Assembly: GCA_963573385.1 (NCBI GenBank)
Contig: CAUYLG010009189.1
Coordinates: 1 to 64,000, forward strand
Direction of reading: 5' to 3'
DNA length: 64,000 nucleotides
Source of the DNA: Cacajao melanocephalus
Lineage: Eukaryota > Chordata > Mammalia > Primates > Pitheciidae
Shown: in pieces, positions 50,575 to 64,000 of the stretch
How positions within the stretch are numbered: the stretch's first letter is position 1
Layout: the number at the start of each line of letters is the position of its first letter
Made by a program: the position numbers and the translations under genes
The notes under the pieces: generated by a model
What the model was told of the DNA's origin: nothing
Databases searched by the model: none
The model's input: only the letters and a program-made list of their open reading frames with translations

Positions 50575-51825
50575 AAATAAAGTTATGGCAAGGGCTACCC
50601 CAGGAGAAGGCAAGAAAGAGACTTTAAAGCATACTATGTTTTATATATTTTTATAGGAAAGAGAACCTGTATATAATAGAGAAACTTTGTTATTCACCGA
50701 GTTCCATCCATTCAGAAACTTAAAGTGGCTGGTAGACTAGAACGCTGCAACAACACACTTTTCATTATTTTCCTCATTACCTTCACAAGAGAGTCTAACT
50801 ATCACACCACAATGTATCAACTTTGGTTAAAATCATTAACTAAAACAGTACAGTCAGTGGGTAGTTATGCAATAAAGAGTGATTTAAATTATGTTTTGTT
50901 TCCGGCTAGCTGGGAGGTCTACATACCAAAACTGGGTTGGCAGCTCTTAGTTGTTGAGAAAGTCCTACAAATATTCTGGAAAAACCAGTGGGTGGAATTT
51001 GGGTCCTCAGTAATACAGCTTTTATTGTCAACAGGTGAAATGTAAGCTTGAGAAACCAAGTATCATGATATTAGGGTCACACATTTCACAGTGAACACCC
51101 TGTCAAAACATACTCTGAATAATCTCTCCTAAGCTCTTTCCTAATCCCACAGCCCTCTAGCAGTGCTAATGTCTCTAATATTTAACCTTATATTCCAGAT
51201 TTTCAAATTTATTCATGTCAAACAACAAAACCACACAAAATAAAAATGGGACACTGTACTCGCTTAAAAAATTTATCTATATAAATCTTCTCTTTTTCTG
51301 CAAAGCCCAATAGCCTCTATTTATAAAACTGATCAAGTACTATTTTCAAATAGTATTTTAAAAGAAATATCATTTACCTAATGGCAATGGTGCTTAAGTT
51401 GTACATCAAATACTGATTTCTGACTAGTTGAAGGCCATTGGTTGGTAGGCACATATATGCATGTAATAACAGCTAATATAGGTAACAGCCTGCTTTTCCT
51501 TACAGAGGCAATGAACTCGTTTAAGACTAAGATTATACACTGAGTCTAAGACTCAGACCAAGCATCTTCTTCTCCTAAGATATTTAGTTTTATAGATTTA
51601 TATAGCATCTAGGAAAAATCCAAAATCCATTCAGTTATAGAAGATATACTCCTTTGAGAAGTTTCTCATACTTCATTCGCCTAGTTTTGAGATTACCTCC
51701 CTTACAAAACAAATAAAAGAAGGGCAGTCTCTCAGGTCCTCATTGCCAAAGTCCAAATGTTATTTTTTGTTTTGTTTTATTAATCAATAAAATGCCTTAT
51801 TAGGCATTTCCAAACTGACCACTCT
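50575..51825. other. Unassigned sequence
   Basis: A 106-codon open frame at 50725-51045 lacks an ATG start and any domain. No repeat recognised. Confidence 0.4.
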
Positions 51826-51829
51826 CTTA

Positions 51830-52110
51830 GGTTTTAGGGATACAAGGAAGGCAGACACGGTTCAGTCCCAATTCTGAGCAAGCCAGGGAGACACATACTA
51901 ACCGTGATGACCATATAAAGTAACAGGGAGAAAAGGAGGAGAAGCCAAGCACCTTCACAGGAGGGATGGGTATTTGCCTAAGGGAGCCAGGTGAGGTTTC
52001 ACATGGGAGGTGGCTTTGAGTCTGGAGCCTCAGGGATGGGTAGGGAGAAGGGCATTCCTCAAATAAGGCAGAGCCAAAGAAGACCATGAAATGTTAGAGA
52101 TGTTCACTTC
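51830..52110 (-). repeat. L2-like 3' region, antisense
   Basis: TTTTAGGGATACAAGGAAGG, CAGGTGAGGTTTCACATGGG and GAGAAGGGCATTCCTCAAAT correspond to antisense L2 blocks ('GGGATACAAAGATG', 'GGTGACATTTGAGC', 'GGGAAGGGCATTCCAGGC'). Confidence 0.6.
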
Positions 52111-52179
52111 TAACCCAACATCCTACTCCAGGCAAGTCCATCTATTCACTTTTCTCTAAACATCTCGAGTCCATTCCTA

Positions 52180-52500
52180 TTTGTGCTTACCCCCCTTTCT
52201 TTTGTCTCCCCAGGATTTAATATGCTTAAATCCTGGATGCCTTTTTAGGCCCAGCTCAAGCCAGGCCTTTATTTCCCAAGAAGTCCTGGCAGCTTTCCTT
52301 CCCTCCTCCCCTCCCAAACTAACTCCTACAGTTCTCATGGTATTCCTCAATAGATCTGGGTATTTTTGACTTCTGCTGGAACTTGTCTTTAAGCTTAGGT
52401 CTCTCTGTCCTTGAGCGTAGGGCCATGTCCTGCTAGCCTCTCCCTCGTAACGTCAGTGCCTGGGACATTTGCTGTTTTAATGAATGTCTGCTGCCAATGA
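52180..52500 (+). repeat. L2-like 3' region
   Basis: CCCAGCTCAAGCCAGGCC, AGTCCTGGCAGCTTTCCTTC, TCCTTGAGCGTAGGGCCATG and AATGAATGTCTGCTGCCAAT follow the sense L2 3' region. Confidence 0.6.
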
Positions 52501-52504
52501 GGAG

Positions 52505-53980
52505 CCACTGATCAGCACTGAGTCATATTATTTCACAACTTTATCACACTTCCATGTACCTCTGGATCTTTGCATCATTTACAAAGTGTCACACTTGTCA
52601 AGTTACTCTCCTGGAATATCAGGCCAAAATTCTGCCTAGTAGAGTTAAAAGAGAGGGCTCAAGATTTTTTCAGTTGGTAAAAACACTAGTCTCCTTTTTC
52701 TACTCTGAATCACTGCTCAACTGCCTTATTTATAACCTCTAGATGGTAGGAAGCCTATCTTTTATATACTAAAGTGTCCACAGATTCTAGTGCTAAGTAC
52801 CAAGTGGCTAAATTATCAACTTTAATGAATGGAATGCATCTATAAAGACCCTCTACAACCTTGCCCTATATACTTTCCTAGCTCAATCTTTCACATAATC
52901 TCTTTCTTTCTCTCTCTCACACACGCAATACGAATGTGGCTTTTCACAACTAGGCTCTGTGCTTTGATCAGAAATCTGAGAAACTTAGTTCCCTGGTAAT
53001 AACACCAGTAAAATTAAACCAAGAAAAGGTAATGCCTAGCACTTCAGTTTAAATACAGCAAGACAAAAAAAACCTGCTTTGTGAATTTAACATAAAATAT
53101 AATTAATTGCCCATTTAGAAGGTGAACAATTAGTCTGCATTTGATCTCAGCAGTACACCTATACCACTGTTCCTAGTGAAGACAAGATCTGAACTGTCGA
53201 GGCAGCCAAATGTTACTTTTATCATATTGCCTTCCCCACAAATAAGTTCTACAGATGACTACATTCTGCACAAGGGCATGTTATCAGAGACATCCTGAGA
53301 GTGAGTGAGTGAAAGGCAAAGCTAATTCCAAGTGTGTATTCACATTTCAGGGCCCATATGCTGCTTTGAAAGGTGCAGAAAGGCTTTTCACATCATGAAT
53401 TTGGACAATGATTCCAATTACTTCATGTCTGCATATGTCAAATAATTTTTGTATGGTTTTCAGCAGAGATAGTTAGAAATTAGTCAGAGAGTGTTTCTGA
53501 AGCCTGTCACTTTACCAGTCGGAAACTCTTTCCTTCTAGTTTCAGCAGTAACAGACAGACTTTGTTGGTAATGTCATTTGTTGCAGGTTAAAAATGTGTG
53601 TATTTTACGCAGCTATGTTTTATCTGTATTTATAATATATGGAGATGGATGGAGGGATTTATAGACAGACAGATCAGTATCAACCCCCAGAATCTTTTAA
53701 AATGAAAGAATGATAACTTTATGGTTGCTAATAAACAATACTTTTGTTGAGAATATCAAGGATTTTTTTTTTGGTGAGAGGGAAGGTCAGGTATCAAAGT
53801 ACATTTATTTAGTTTCTTCCTGATTCCCTAAACCACATCACAGGGAATCTTGCAAATAAAAAACCACCTATAACCTTAGTCTTCTTAGCATCACTCTGAC
53901 ACAATCATCGTCATTCTGGCATCTCCCCCCAGATACGGATTTGTCTGTATCATGTAGACAGTAATGTGCAGATGACTACA
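52505..53980. other. Unassigned sequence
   Basis: No element recognised with confidence; 52680-52830 may be a diverged L2 end. Confidence 0.4.
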
Positions 53981-53984
53981 AACA

Positions 53985-54065
53985 GAGGCCAGGCTGCTAG
54001 TCCTGGGTTTGCTGCTAACTGTTTACGTGTCCTTCGTTTTCTTCAACTGTGAGGGTTGGGGGATG
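53985..54065 (+). repeat. Possible MIR core fragment
   Basis: GTCCTGGGTTTGCTGCTAAC, TGTTTACGTGTCCTTCGTTT and CTTCAACTGTGAGGGTTGG resemble the MIR core. Short. Confidence 0.45.
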
Positions 54066-54271
54066 AACAAGGAGACCCCTCATTTTGAGCTGTAAGCTGC
54101 TACATGCATCACCACAAAGTACCTGAGACAAGACTCTATGTAAACAGGTTGTACATGAAGAAAATTATAAAAAATTTCCACTGACTTGTAGGGTGCACAC
54201 TACTTCATGGCAATTTTAAAATAAATGTGGCCACATCATTTATATCCACATGCTTAAAAAAGTATAAAATG

Positions 54272-54566
54272 GGCCGGGCATGGTGGCTCACACCTGTAAT
54301 CCCAGAACTTTGGGAGGCCAAAGCAGGAGGATCACGAGGTCAGAGATCAGACCATCTTGGCCAACATGGCGAAACCCCCATCTCTACAAAAAATATAAAA
54401 CTTAGCTGGGCATGGTGGCATGCGTCTGTAGCGCCAACTACTTGAGAGGGTGAGTCAGGAGAATTGCTTGAATCCAGGAGGCGGAGGTTGCAGTGAGCTG
54501 ATATCACACCACTGCACTCCAGCCTGGCAACAGAGCAAGACTCTGTCTCAAAAACAAACAAAAAAA
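54272..54566 (+). mobile_element. AluS
   Basis: Full-length, from GGCCGGGCATGGTGGCTCAC to an AAAACAAACAAAAAAAG tail. The left arm carries GATCACGAGGTCAGAGATCAG. Flanks AAAAAAGTATAAAAT (54256-54270) and AAAAAAGCATAAGGT (54561-54575) are an imperfect target-site duplication. Confidence 0.96.
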
Positions 54567-54880
54567 GCATAAGGTGAATTTTTACCATAAGCGTTAACAC
54601 ACAATATTTACAGTCATGTTTTGTGAAGTTATTTAAGTCAATATTCCTTAATTTATATACCATATTCCTTCGGTTCCTAATTTTCTCATGCTCCTCTTGT
54701 ATTTGAAATCTCAACGTAAAATAAACATAGTGTGGTGCATAAAACAAGAGAAGTTTCAATATGGAATATTCCCCTCCAAACTGGTTGAGTGAAATTCTCC
54801 TCATCTTCACCACTTAGATTGGCAATCAATAACAGACTCTACTACTAACATTATGTTCAAACTAGCTGCTGTTTACAATC

Positions 54881-54921
54881 TTTATATATTTATATATATA
54901 TATACACACACACACATATAC
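54881..54921 (+). repeat. (TA)n(CA)n compound microsatellite
   Basis: TATATATTTATATATATATA followed directly by CACACACACACATATACAC. Confidence 0.9.
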
Positions 54922-54999
54922 ACCCTGTTTCGTATTAGCAATCCAAACTACATAGATACGTCATTGATCTGAAAAATTACTGTCTTATTGCAATCCAGA

Positions 55000-56150
55000 T
55001 CCACTGATAGGCACTAGAGATACAAAAGAAACTCTGTAGATGCCCACAAAGAGCTCAGGATCTATTGGGGGAAACAAGAATGATAAATGTGGACATTCAG
55101 TGTCAGAGACAGAGTATTACAGGAATGCCAAGGAAGCATCAGAAGAGGCTTCTTAGATGATGGGTGATGGAGCACAATCTTCCAGGTGGAGAGGACAGCA
55201 TAACCAAAGGAAGGACGTGGAGGTGACGCGATGTGTGTCAGGAACTACACTGAACACTGCAGAGAGCCACTGGCAGGACTCAGGCCAGGGGCCACCTACT
55301 TGGTCATAGCGGGAAGCCTGGCCTTTCTCTTGTTGGCCTGGAGATCCACAAAAGGATTTATGCCAAAAGTTTGAGGCAGATAGATTTTAAATACTGTGTT
55401 TTTAAATACCAAGGACCTCCCTGGCTACTCTGATGGTATCAAATTTTAGGGGAACAAAACTGGAGGCAGTTAAAAGGCCCCCCATGAGTAAAAAATGAAA
55501 AGGGTTTGAATTAGGGCAGCAGAAGTATGTTGTTGTTTTTTTCTTAAGTCACATTTGATATGCAGGGAAGATAGAATCTGTGGGATTTTTAATCACAGGA
55601 TGTGGGGGATGAAGTTGTGGGAGGGCTCCCAGATTTCTGGCTTGGATGGTGATACCACCGAACAGGATACAGGAAGAAGAGTGGGATTAAGGGTGGGTAG
55701 TAAGTTTGGCTATAGAGAGTGGAGCTGGACACTCCTACAGATATATCCCAGGAGGGAAAGGAGTGGGCCCAGGATAGTACCCTGGATGATACCAAGCACT
55801 ACCACAGGGTGGGTGGCACCAAGGGCAAGAGAGCTCCGAAGGGAACTAGACACATGTGGTGATGTACTGGTAGCCTTGAGGTCCAGAACGACAAGGAAAA
55901 AGACACAAGTGACAATCTCAAATGCAGTAGAAAGGTCCAGCCAGGTCAGGGCTGGGAAATGTCCACTAGATATAGAAAGTAGGATGCAATAAGGACCTTA
56001 GTTAAAGCTATTTCAGTAAAGATATGAGAACAAAAGTCAGACCACAATGAGTTATGAAGTAGATGAGAGGCAAGAGGTAAGGAATGGAGATGTTTCATTG
56101 AGTAGCTGTTAAACATAGAAATAGGGTTAAAGGTGGATTGGGCTGCTTTG
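55000..56150 (-). repeat. Long antisense L2-like element
   Basis: From the 3' end inward on the plus strand: GATAGGCACTAGAGATACAA, AAAGAGCTCAGGATCTATTG, ATTACAGGAATGCCAAGGAA, GGGCCCAGGATAGTACCCTG, GTAGAAAGGTCCAGCCAGGT, AAATGTCCACTAGATATAG and GCTATTTCAGTAAAGATATG. These correspond in order to a dispersed mammalian element that I assign to L2 from memory. The plus-strand open frame 55555-55992 is a by-product with no ATG start. Confidence 0.6.
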
Positions 56151-56164
56151 TTTTTAAAATTAGT

Positions 56165-56255
56165 TGAAATCTCACTACCTATAGATAACCAACACTGACA
56201 TTTTGGTGACAGTCTTTTCATACATTCTTCTGTGTATATGTGTACACACACAAGG
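56165..56255 (-). repeat. Possible old L1M fragment, antisense
   Basis: CAACACTGACATTTTGGTGA, CAGTCTTTTCATACATTCTT and a TATGTGTACACACACA run resemble antisense L1M sequence. Short and uncertain. Confidence 0.4.
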
Positions 56256-56259
56256 CAGA

Positions 56260-57385
56260 CAGAAAATGTATGTTGTCAACAAGATTATTATGTACTAATG
56301 AGGTGAATTCAGTATTTACCTCAACCACCCTGTAAGTTACCAAATTGTAAACATACACTTAAAAAGGAAGTATAGTTTCTCTTCTAAATCAAAAGCCAAT
56401 GCTTCTATGTGACACACACTTATCTGTTTCTTACTACTGAGAGACAACACAGCACAGACAGCCTAGGAAACAGACACACCCAATCCTATTGATTTTTTAG
56501 ATTTCAGAAAGTAATTAACCACTTGAAATGTTTTCAGGGGTTTAAACACAATCTTATGAGTAAAGCCCTAGGAGCTATGCCTCTGAAGGCAAACAACCTT
56601 TTAGCAAGGGGGTACTGACAATATACACCCAAAGAGTGACACCCAGTGAGTCATCAGAGAAGGACAAGTCCCACCCTGTGGAGCTTCCACACCTGCCTTC
56701 TGCTTCATAACCACTGAAAAGAGCAACACACAAAGCTCTCTAGTGTGGTGTCGCAATGTCAACAAAACTGGGAATACTGGCTAAACTGGCCTAGTCAGCT
56801 GAATGGCCATTGGATTTGGCTTGGGTTTGCTCTACCAGGAAATGGGGCAAGAGGTCAGAATTGTAACACAGAGAAGGTGGCCCACAGATACTTCCTTAGA
56901 AAAGAGAACAGGACATGGGTGGTTCTTGTAGAAAACTGGGGGTTGTGTCGACTTTTTAGTAGAAGCAGCTTCATTTTGATTACAGGTCTCTCCCGCCTCA
57001 CCCACTCTCCTACTCTGCTTAAGCCAATTCCCTTCCATAGAAGTTATCCTGGCAGCTATCAGAAGGAACATGTTTGATAATGCTTTTCTGTATTAATCAC
57101 TCTCCCTAGTCTGTAAACAATAGATTTACAAGCATGAATGCTGTCTCTCTTTATATAGTAAATACTTCAATTTTTATTTTTAAATGGAGAACGAAAAGCT
57201 AGTCAAAGAGTCTAGCTGAAGGGGGCACATAAAATTGTTGTATTAACCTGGAAGATAATCCTATTTCTTGTTTATAATGTCAAAACTCAACTCTTTCTGA
57301 ATATATTTTAACAAAAGGAAATGTTATCTACTTAGTTAAAACTAAGTCCCATTTGGGAGGAGGATTTCTTTCTACCACTACTCTA
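56260..57385. other. Unassigned sequence
   Basis: No recognised repeat or gene. The 110-codon frame at 56745-57077 has no domain and overlaps an antisense frame. Confidence 0.4.
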
Positions 57386-57387
57386 AG

Positions 57388-57545
57388 CTGATGAATGTCG
57401 GTATCCCACCACAAAATTCACATGTTGACCCCTAATGTCCAATGTGACGGAATCTGGAGGTAGGGCCTTTTAGGAGGTGATTAGGGCATGAGAATGGAGC
57501 TGCCCTTATAAGAGAGACCTAGACCTACATTTTCTCTTCCTTCAC
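57388..57545 (+). mobile_element. MLT1-type (ERVL-MaLR) LTR fragment
   Basis: CACAAAATTCACATGTTGAC, CCCTAATGTCCAATGTGACG, GGAGGTGATTAGGGCATGAG and CCCTTATAAGAGAGACCTAG match the first part of MLT1/MST-class LTRs. The 3' half of the LTR is missing and no internal retroviral sequence follows. Confidence 0.82.
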
Positions 57546-57549
57546 ATTT

Positions 57550-58535
57550 TCCCGAGAAGACTCTGACAAGAAATAGTGAAACAACTTATTTTCCAGGTCC
57601 TCAGGGATACTTTTCCAAGCAAAGCCACCTGAAAATAAGGCATCTGGAAGAATATAATGCCAAAAGGGGGCAGCTGACACATGCTCCGCTCCAGCCGCCC
57701 ACAAGCATTTCTATAAGAGTATCTCTAAGGTTGGTCGTTAGGTGCCATCCTGGTTACTTAGATAAGAACCTGGTAATTTTCCATCACCTGTTTGACAGTG
57801 GACCAGATTTACTGCCAATGGTGTCAAAGTATGGAAAGTCTCAGAATTATTTTATAAATCAGTCTTCAAGGTTTATAAAACAACAGATGAGAATTCCTGG
57901 CAAAATGAACACACTGGTATCCTCCTAAGTAAACCATACCAATACAGTGTTCATTACTGATGGCCAATGTTCTTACAGATTTTACTTTGCCAATACTCCC
58001 TGGGAGCTTTGAATGCTTAAAATCTCATGTGTGAGTTCAGCAGCCCTCATAAACTGAGACATGACTCAGTTGAGTTCTTAGATGTGAAATGTCTCAGCTT
58101 CCACCAAAGACCATGAACCCAGCATTCACACAACATATCTCCTATCAGATATTTCACATGTGGTCTTCAAAGGCATGAGAAACATTCAAGTAGATGTTAG
58201 AAAAGTGACACTGTGCTGAAGGCAAAATGAGGTTACACAGCCATACATTCCTTTTCTGGGCAGCTAGCCAACTTTCTACATTGTGTTCAGTCATTACATC
58301 TCCTTCCGCTTCTTGCCCTGGACAATAGAGTGCTTCCTTTAATTTGCAGGTTGGCTTTATAGATGTTTCTATGTTCTTGAACAACTGAACTTCCCGCCAT
58401 CTCTGCAAGTGTGCTAGACCTTATGCTAGACAAACAATATAGCTCCAACAAAAGCAATTAAAATTTGCCTTAGTTTTAAGCAGCTACATCTGAAGAAATA
58501 TGTAGAATACGGTAATAAGGGAAGATAGACAAGTG
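57550..58535. other. Unassigned sequence
   Basis: No recognised repeat or coding structure. Confidence 0.4.
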
Positions 58536-58541
58536 GAGGAT

Positions 58542-58911
<370 letters not shown>

Positions 58912-58999
58912 CTAAAAATAAAACTGTTCTGTAGAATATGTGCCTTGAGAAGAACTTTCCATGGGGAATAAGACATATAGTAATTTAACACCTGTTCAT

Positions 59000-59215
59000 A
59001 TATTCAACTGTTCAATCATTTAAGTATCTACTGTGTACCTGGCACACCATAAAGGTACTGTGAAGAATAAGATAAATAAAATATTATATTCAAGAACTTT
59101 CAGGAAAGTAGCAGATACATGTAAAAGACAACTGATATACTGAAGTGCAGACATGGTTCCAATAGAGTGCCATGAGGCTTAGAGGAAAAGGCCCTCTCAA
59201 CAGGCTTAGAGATCA
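59000..59215 (-). repeat. L2-like 3' region, antisense
   Basis: CAATCATTTAAGTATCTACT and GTGTACCTGGCACACCATAA are the antisense L2 3' end. AATATTATATTCAAGAACTT and AGAGTGCCATGAGGCTTAGA may continue it. Confidence 0.6.
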
Positions 59216-59328
59216 GATACTATTTATTTTAAGCACAAAAGACATCTAGTTTCTCCTAAAGAAGATACTAAATATGAAGGACCAGGAAATTCTAGTCCTA
59301 CTAAAAATAATGCTTTGCAATTATTATA

Positions 59329-59366
59329 AATTATATATACGCATACACAATATATGTATATATAGT
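59329..59366 (+). repeat. Degenerate TA/CA microsatellite
   Basis: TTATATATACGCATACACAA then TATATGTATATATAG. Confidence 0.75.
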
Positions 59367-59389
59367 TTATGAAACTTCTGTAGTCTGAG

Positions 59390-59570
59390 ACCTATTTAAT
59401 ATTTTGAATATCTGGCAACTTAGGTATTATCACTATTTAAACATTTTAGGAACTGAGTTTTAGAAATGATAAAGGCAGTTTTTGAGGTTATAAGGCTGGT
59501 AAACTGCAGAGGCAAGCGCTAGAATCTACTGATGGTACTCACCATAGCTACCCTGGAGTCTGAACACCCA
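59390..59570 (-). repeat. MIR, antisense
   Basis: CTTAGGTATTATCACTATTT, AGGAACTGAGTTTTAGAAAT, TTTTTGAGGTTATAAGGCTG and GCAAGCGCTAGAATCTACTG follow antisense MIR order. Confidence 0.68.
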
Positions 59571-59574
59571 AAAG

Positions 59575-61335
<1,761 letters not shown>

Positions 61336-61339
61336 ACCT

Positions 61340-61940
61340 CCTCTTCACACTGTCATTTTGGCAGAGTATTTATAAAGTATTTGGCTAGGAAGAAAACCCC
61401 AAGGTGTTAGGCCACAGAAGAGTAGAAATGAAAGTGAGAACTGGAACCTTTATCTTATTCCTGATTCTAATGGGACCTGTAATATGCTGTTGTTGTTTTA
61501 AGCCCAATGGGAGAAGGAGATGAACTTGAGCCTTCACCAGGCGTCACATAGGTATTCCAAGGTGGTTCCTGCCACCTGGACATCTCAGAGTCTGTGTCAT
61601 CCAAGATCTAGCATTCTTCTTGGGTGAATGAGGCACTGCCCAGCTGCCAAACGTGAAGACAGTGGTATAAGGTGACTGGACATTAGCAGCACCTGCAGAC
61701 CATCTCCCTCTAAATGGCAACATGCTCGATGGCTGCCACATGGGAACTCACCAGAACCAGGATAAAAAAAATTATTTCTTAATGGTTCCTGTAAGAGGTC
61801 AAATGCATCATCTGATTTTCCTTCTACCACTCCACAAATGCCAGGAATTCTATAGTTTGGTTTAAACATCTTCATTAAGTTTCTATAGTTATCTGTTCTT
61901 TTACTCTAGACATGGGGTTTTTACTCAAATAAAAGAATTG
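61340..61940. other. Unassigned sequence
   Basis: No recognised element. Confidence 0.4.
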
Positions 61941-61943
61941 CTT

Positions 61944-62250
61944 AGCTGGGCATGGTGGCTCACACCTGTAATCCTAGCACTTTGAGAGGCCAAGAAGGGG
62001 TGGATCACTTGAAGTCAGTAGTTCGAGACCAGCCAGGCCAACATGTTAAAATCCCATCTCTATTAAAAATACAAAAATTCACCAGTTATGGTGGAAGGCA
62101 CCTGTAATCCCAGCTACCTGGGAGGCTGAGGCACAAGAATCTCTTGACCTGGGAGGGGGAGACTGCAGTGAGCTGAGATCAAACCACTGCATTCCAGCCT
62201 GGACAAGAGAGTCAGATTCCATCTCAAATAAATAAAATAAAATAAAATAA
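61944..62250 (+). mobile_element. AluS
   Basis: Full-length, from AGCTGGGCATGGTGGCTCAC to an AAATAAATAAAATAAAATAA tail. Flanks AATTGCTT (61936-61943) and AACTGCTC (62249-62256) suggest a diverged target-site duplication. Confidence 0.95.
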
Positions 62251-62254
62251 CTGC

Positions 62255-62735
62255 TCTTTCCCAAGCACATTTACATCTTGGAAAAACATAGAAGACGTTT
62301 CTGCATGATGCCCCAATGGGAGGGAGGTGGAACAAAAAGCCCTGGTACTCGTGAGCTTTTCCTGGTATAGAAGAGCTGTGGTTTAGAATACTACCTGTGT
62401 ATACTGGCTGACAAGAGGGCTAAAGCTAAAGGAAAGATGGAAAAACAAATGATTTCTCTTTTCCAAGAGTATGCCATCCTTCTCTTCATGACTAATACAG
62501 CCTGCCTATGAGAGACTCTGGACTCCTCAGCAGACTCAGGGAACAATGGAATGTACTATTTGCTATTTCCACTTTACTTACGCAATTTGCTAGTCACAAA
62601 GGGCCATTCCCATCTGCTGCCAAAGGGTTATCTCTAAAATACAAATATTGTATCCTGGGAGTGAGTTCACTGCTTACAGTAGACTGACCAAATTCAAAAG
62701 GTTTCTAATTACTCTGCCACCTGGCCCCTGAGGCA
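62255..62735. other. Unassigned sequence
   Basis: No recognised repeat or gene. Confidence 0.4.
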
Positions 62736-62739
62736 GGCT

Positions 62740-62950
62740 GCACGTTGGGTGCTTAGCTCTCAAACTGGGCGGCTCTGTGTTTGAATCTCCACTTCACCAG
62801 CTATAGACCATAGGACCTTGGCTAAGATCCCAAAGTCTGCTTTTCTCATCCAGAAAAGGACATTTTCTATGTTAAATGAGATAACAGCAGTATGTAAAAC
62901 CCTGGCTCAGGTACTGCATGAGGGGGGCTCCCAAAGTACTCATTATTGTG
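62740..62950 (+). repeat. MIR
   Basis: GTGTTTGAATCTCCACTTCA, GGACCTTGGCTAAGATCCCA, TTCTCATCCAGAAAAGGACA and TAAATGAGATAACAGCAGTA follow MIR order. Confidence 0.85.
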
Positions 62951-62954
62951 GATC

Positions 62955-63605
62955 TTAACTGCCACACTGCCTCATCACCAGTTGTCCCCTCTTCACCCAC
63001 TGCCCAGCATCTAGTAGGTCTTCAATTATTCAGTTACTATCTGAATAGATCCACAGACCTACAGCAACAATATTTCAATGGAGTCTCTCCTTCCTAGACT
63101 TGGACTTTCTACATAGTTGCCCAAACTTAAAATAATGCTGCTGTTAAAATGTTGGGAAGGGAAGAGAATTAGCAATAAAAGAGAAATGGAAAATACACTT
63201 GGGGGCTAAGGAAGCTGGGTAAAAGAGTCCCAAATCTTGACCTCACACAGATACATGTTAATTTTTAAATTTCAACACCATTTTAAGAATCCTATGTCAT
63301 GTAGATGTATACTGCAATCTGAAGCAAGGAGACCAGGTTTGCAATGTTGTTTTAATTCCTTAAAAATCTGTTTATTCTAGGCACTTACAAATACAGCCTT
63401 TTTTTTAAAATAAAGAAAGAAGAGCCAGGATAGTTCCGGAAAATAAACAAAGCTTTGCAACTAAAGGGATTGCTCCATTGCTTCCCCCTGAATTTTTCTG
63501 CCATGACACGCATGGTTGCTATCAGTCTCACGCAGTGTGTGTAGAAAGTAATGTTGATTAACAATCTGTGGAACATTTTTAAGTCTGGGCAACGACTGGT
63601 TATGA
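62955..63605. other. Unassigned sequence
   Basis: No recognised element. Confidence 0.4.
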
Positions 63606-63623
63606 TTTAGAAATCAAGTCTGG

Positions 63624-63949
63624 GCCAGGCACGGTGGCTCATGCCTGTAATACCAGCACTTTGGGAGGCAGAGGCAGGTGTATCACCTGAGGTCAGGCAT
63701 CTAAGACCGGCCTGGCCAACAGGGCAAAACTCTATCTCTACTAAAAATACAAAAATTAGCCGGGTGTAGTAGCACATGCCTATAATCCCAGATACTTGGG
63801 AGGCTGAAGTGGGAGAAGCGCTTGAACCAGAGAGGCAGAGGTTGCGGTGAGCCAAGATTGTGCCACTGCATTTCAGCCTGGGACACAGAGTGAGACTCCA
63901 TCTCAGAAAGAAAAAGAAAAAAAAAAAAAGAAAGAAGAGAGAAGAGAAG
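63624..63949 (+). mobile_element. AluS with perfect target-site duplication
   Basis: Full-length, from GCCAGGCACGGTGGCTCATG to a GA-rich tail (AAAGAAAAAG, then AGAAGAGAGAAGAGAAG). The 15-bp word AGAAATCAAGTCTGG flanks it exactly (63609-63623 and 63950-63964). Confidence 0.97.
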
Positions 63950-64000
63950 AGAAATCAAGTCTGGTAGCCTCTGTCCAAAAAGTAAGAGTTTTTGCTAACG

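Noticed and set aside
50725..51045. 106-codon plus-strand frame with membrane-like residues
   Set aside because: Starts at GTG, which is not a normal eukaryotic start here, and has no supporting structure or homology that I can see.
54340..54813. 157-codon minus-strand frame
   Set aside because: Its C-terminal half is antisense Alu ([20 protein letters not shown] pattern). The rest has no recognised domain.
55555..55992. 145-codon plus-strand frame
   Set aside because: Starts at TTG, not ATG, and lies within an antisense L2-like repeat.

Overview
This window is ordinary-looking, AT-rich, non-coding primate DNA. I find no intact protein-coding gene, rRNA, tRNA, CRISPR array or bacterial-style operon. 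The evidence for a primate is the repeat content. I count 16 Alu or Alu-monomer copies with A-rich tails, several with target-site duplications. There are two 5'-truncated LINE-1 (L1) copies of a primate lineage, and a background of old mammalian repeats (L1M, L2, MIR, MER5, MLT LTRs). The two younger L1 copies share a 3'UTR ending that I associate with New World monkeys rather than with human L1PA. One Alu (58542-58869) carries a 7-bp tandem duplication near its 3' end that I associate with the platyrrhine AluTa lineage. A New World monkey is my best guess, from memory of these families, and is not proven.

Layout. 1-698: 3' end of an L1, plus strand, cut by the window edge. 700-6340: mostly unassigned sequence with an antisense L1M piece, several L2-like pieces and an AT-rich hairpin. 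6349-8430: an Alu, a purine-rich tract, then an old L1M 3' end split by an antisense Alu. 8585-11830: two MIRs in otherwise unassigned sequence. 11835-13600: a nested stack in which an old L1M holds an AluJ, an AluS and a younger L1 3' end. 13610-25280: 11.6 kb with no Alu or L1, holding MER5A, several MIRs, an MLT2 solo LTR and a crowded L2/MIR block. 25281-27660: an antisense Alu and unassigned AT-rich DNA. 27667-29930: the larger L1 fragment with a decayed ORF2, followed by a complex AT-rich array to 30280. 30285-33002: an Alu monomer and an AluS. 33011-41515: 8.5 kb again without Alu or L1. 41230-44400: an L2 split by an Alu monomer, then two Alus. 44400-54270: mostly unassigned, with one antisense Alu, a 70-bp L1 tail and a CA microsatellite. 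54271-64000: an L2-like stretch, MIRs and an Alu-rich end with five further Alus.

Because there are no genes, nothing here works together as a pathway. The sequence could be intergenic or deep intronic. The signals most worth a second look are the lineage-diagnostic L1 and Alu features, the AT-rich array next to the larger L1, the AT-rich hairpin at 5598-5700, four further clean inverted repeats, the two long Alu/L1-free blocks, a plausible but unsupported splice acceptor at 36967, and two small ATG-initiated ORFs in good initiation context. I found no convincing previously undescribed system.
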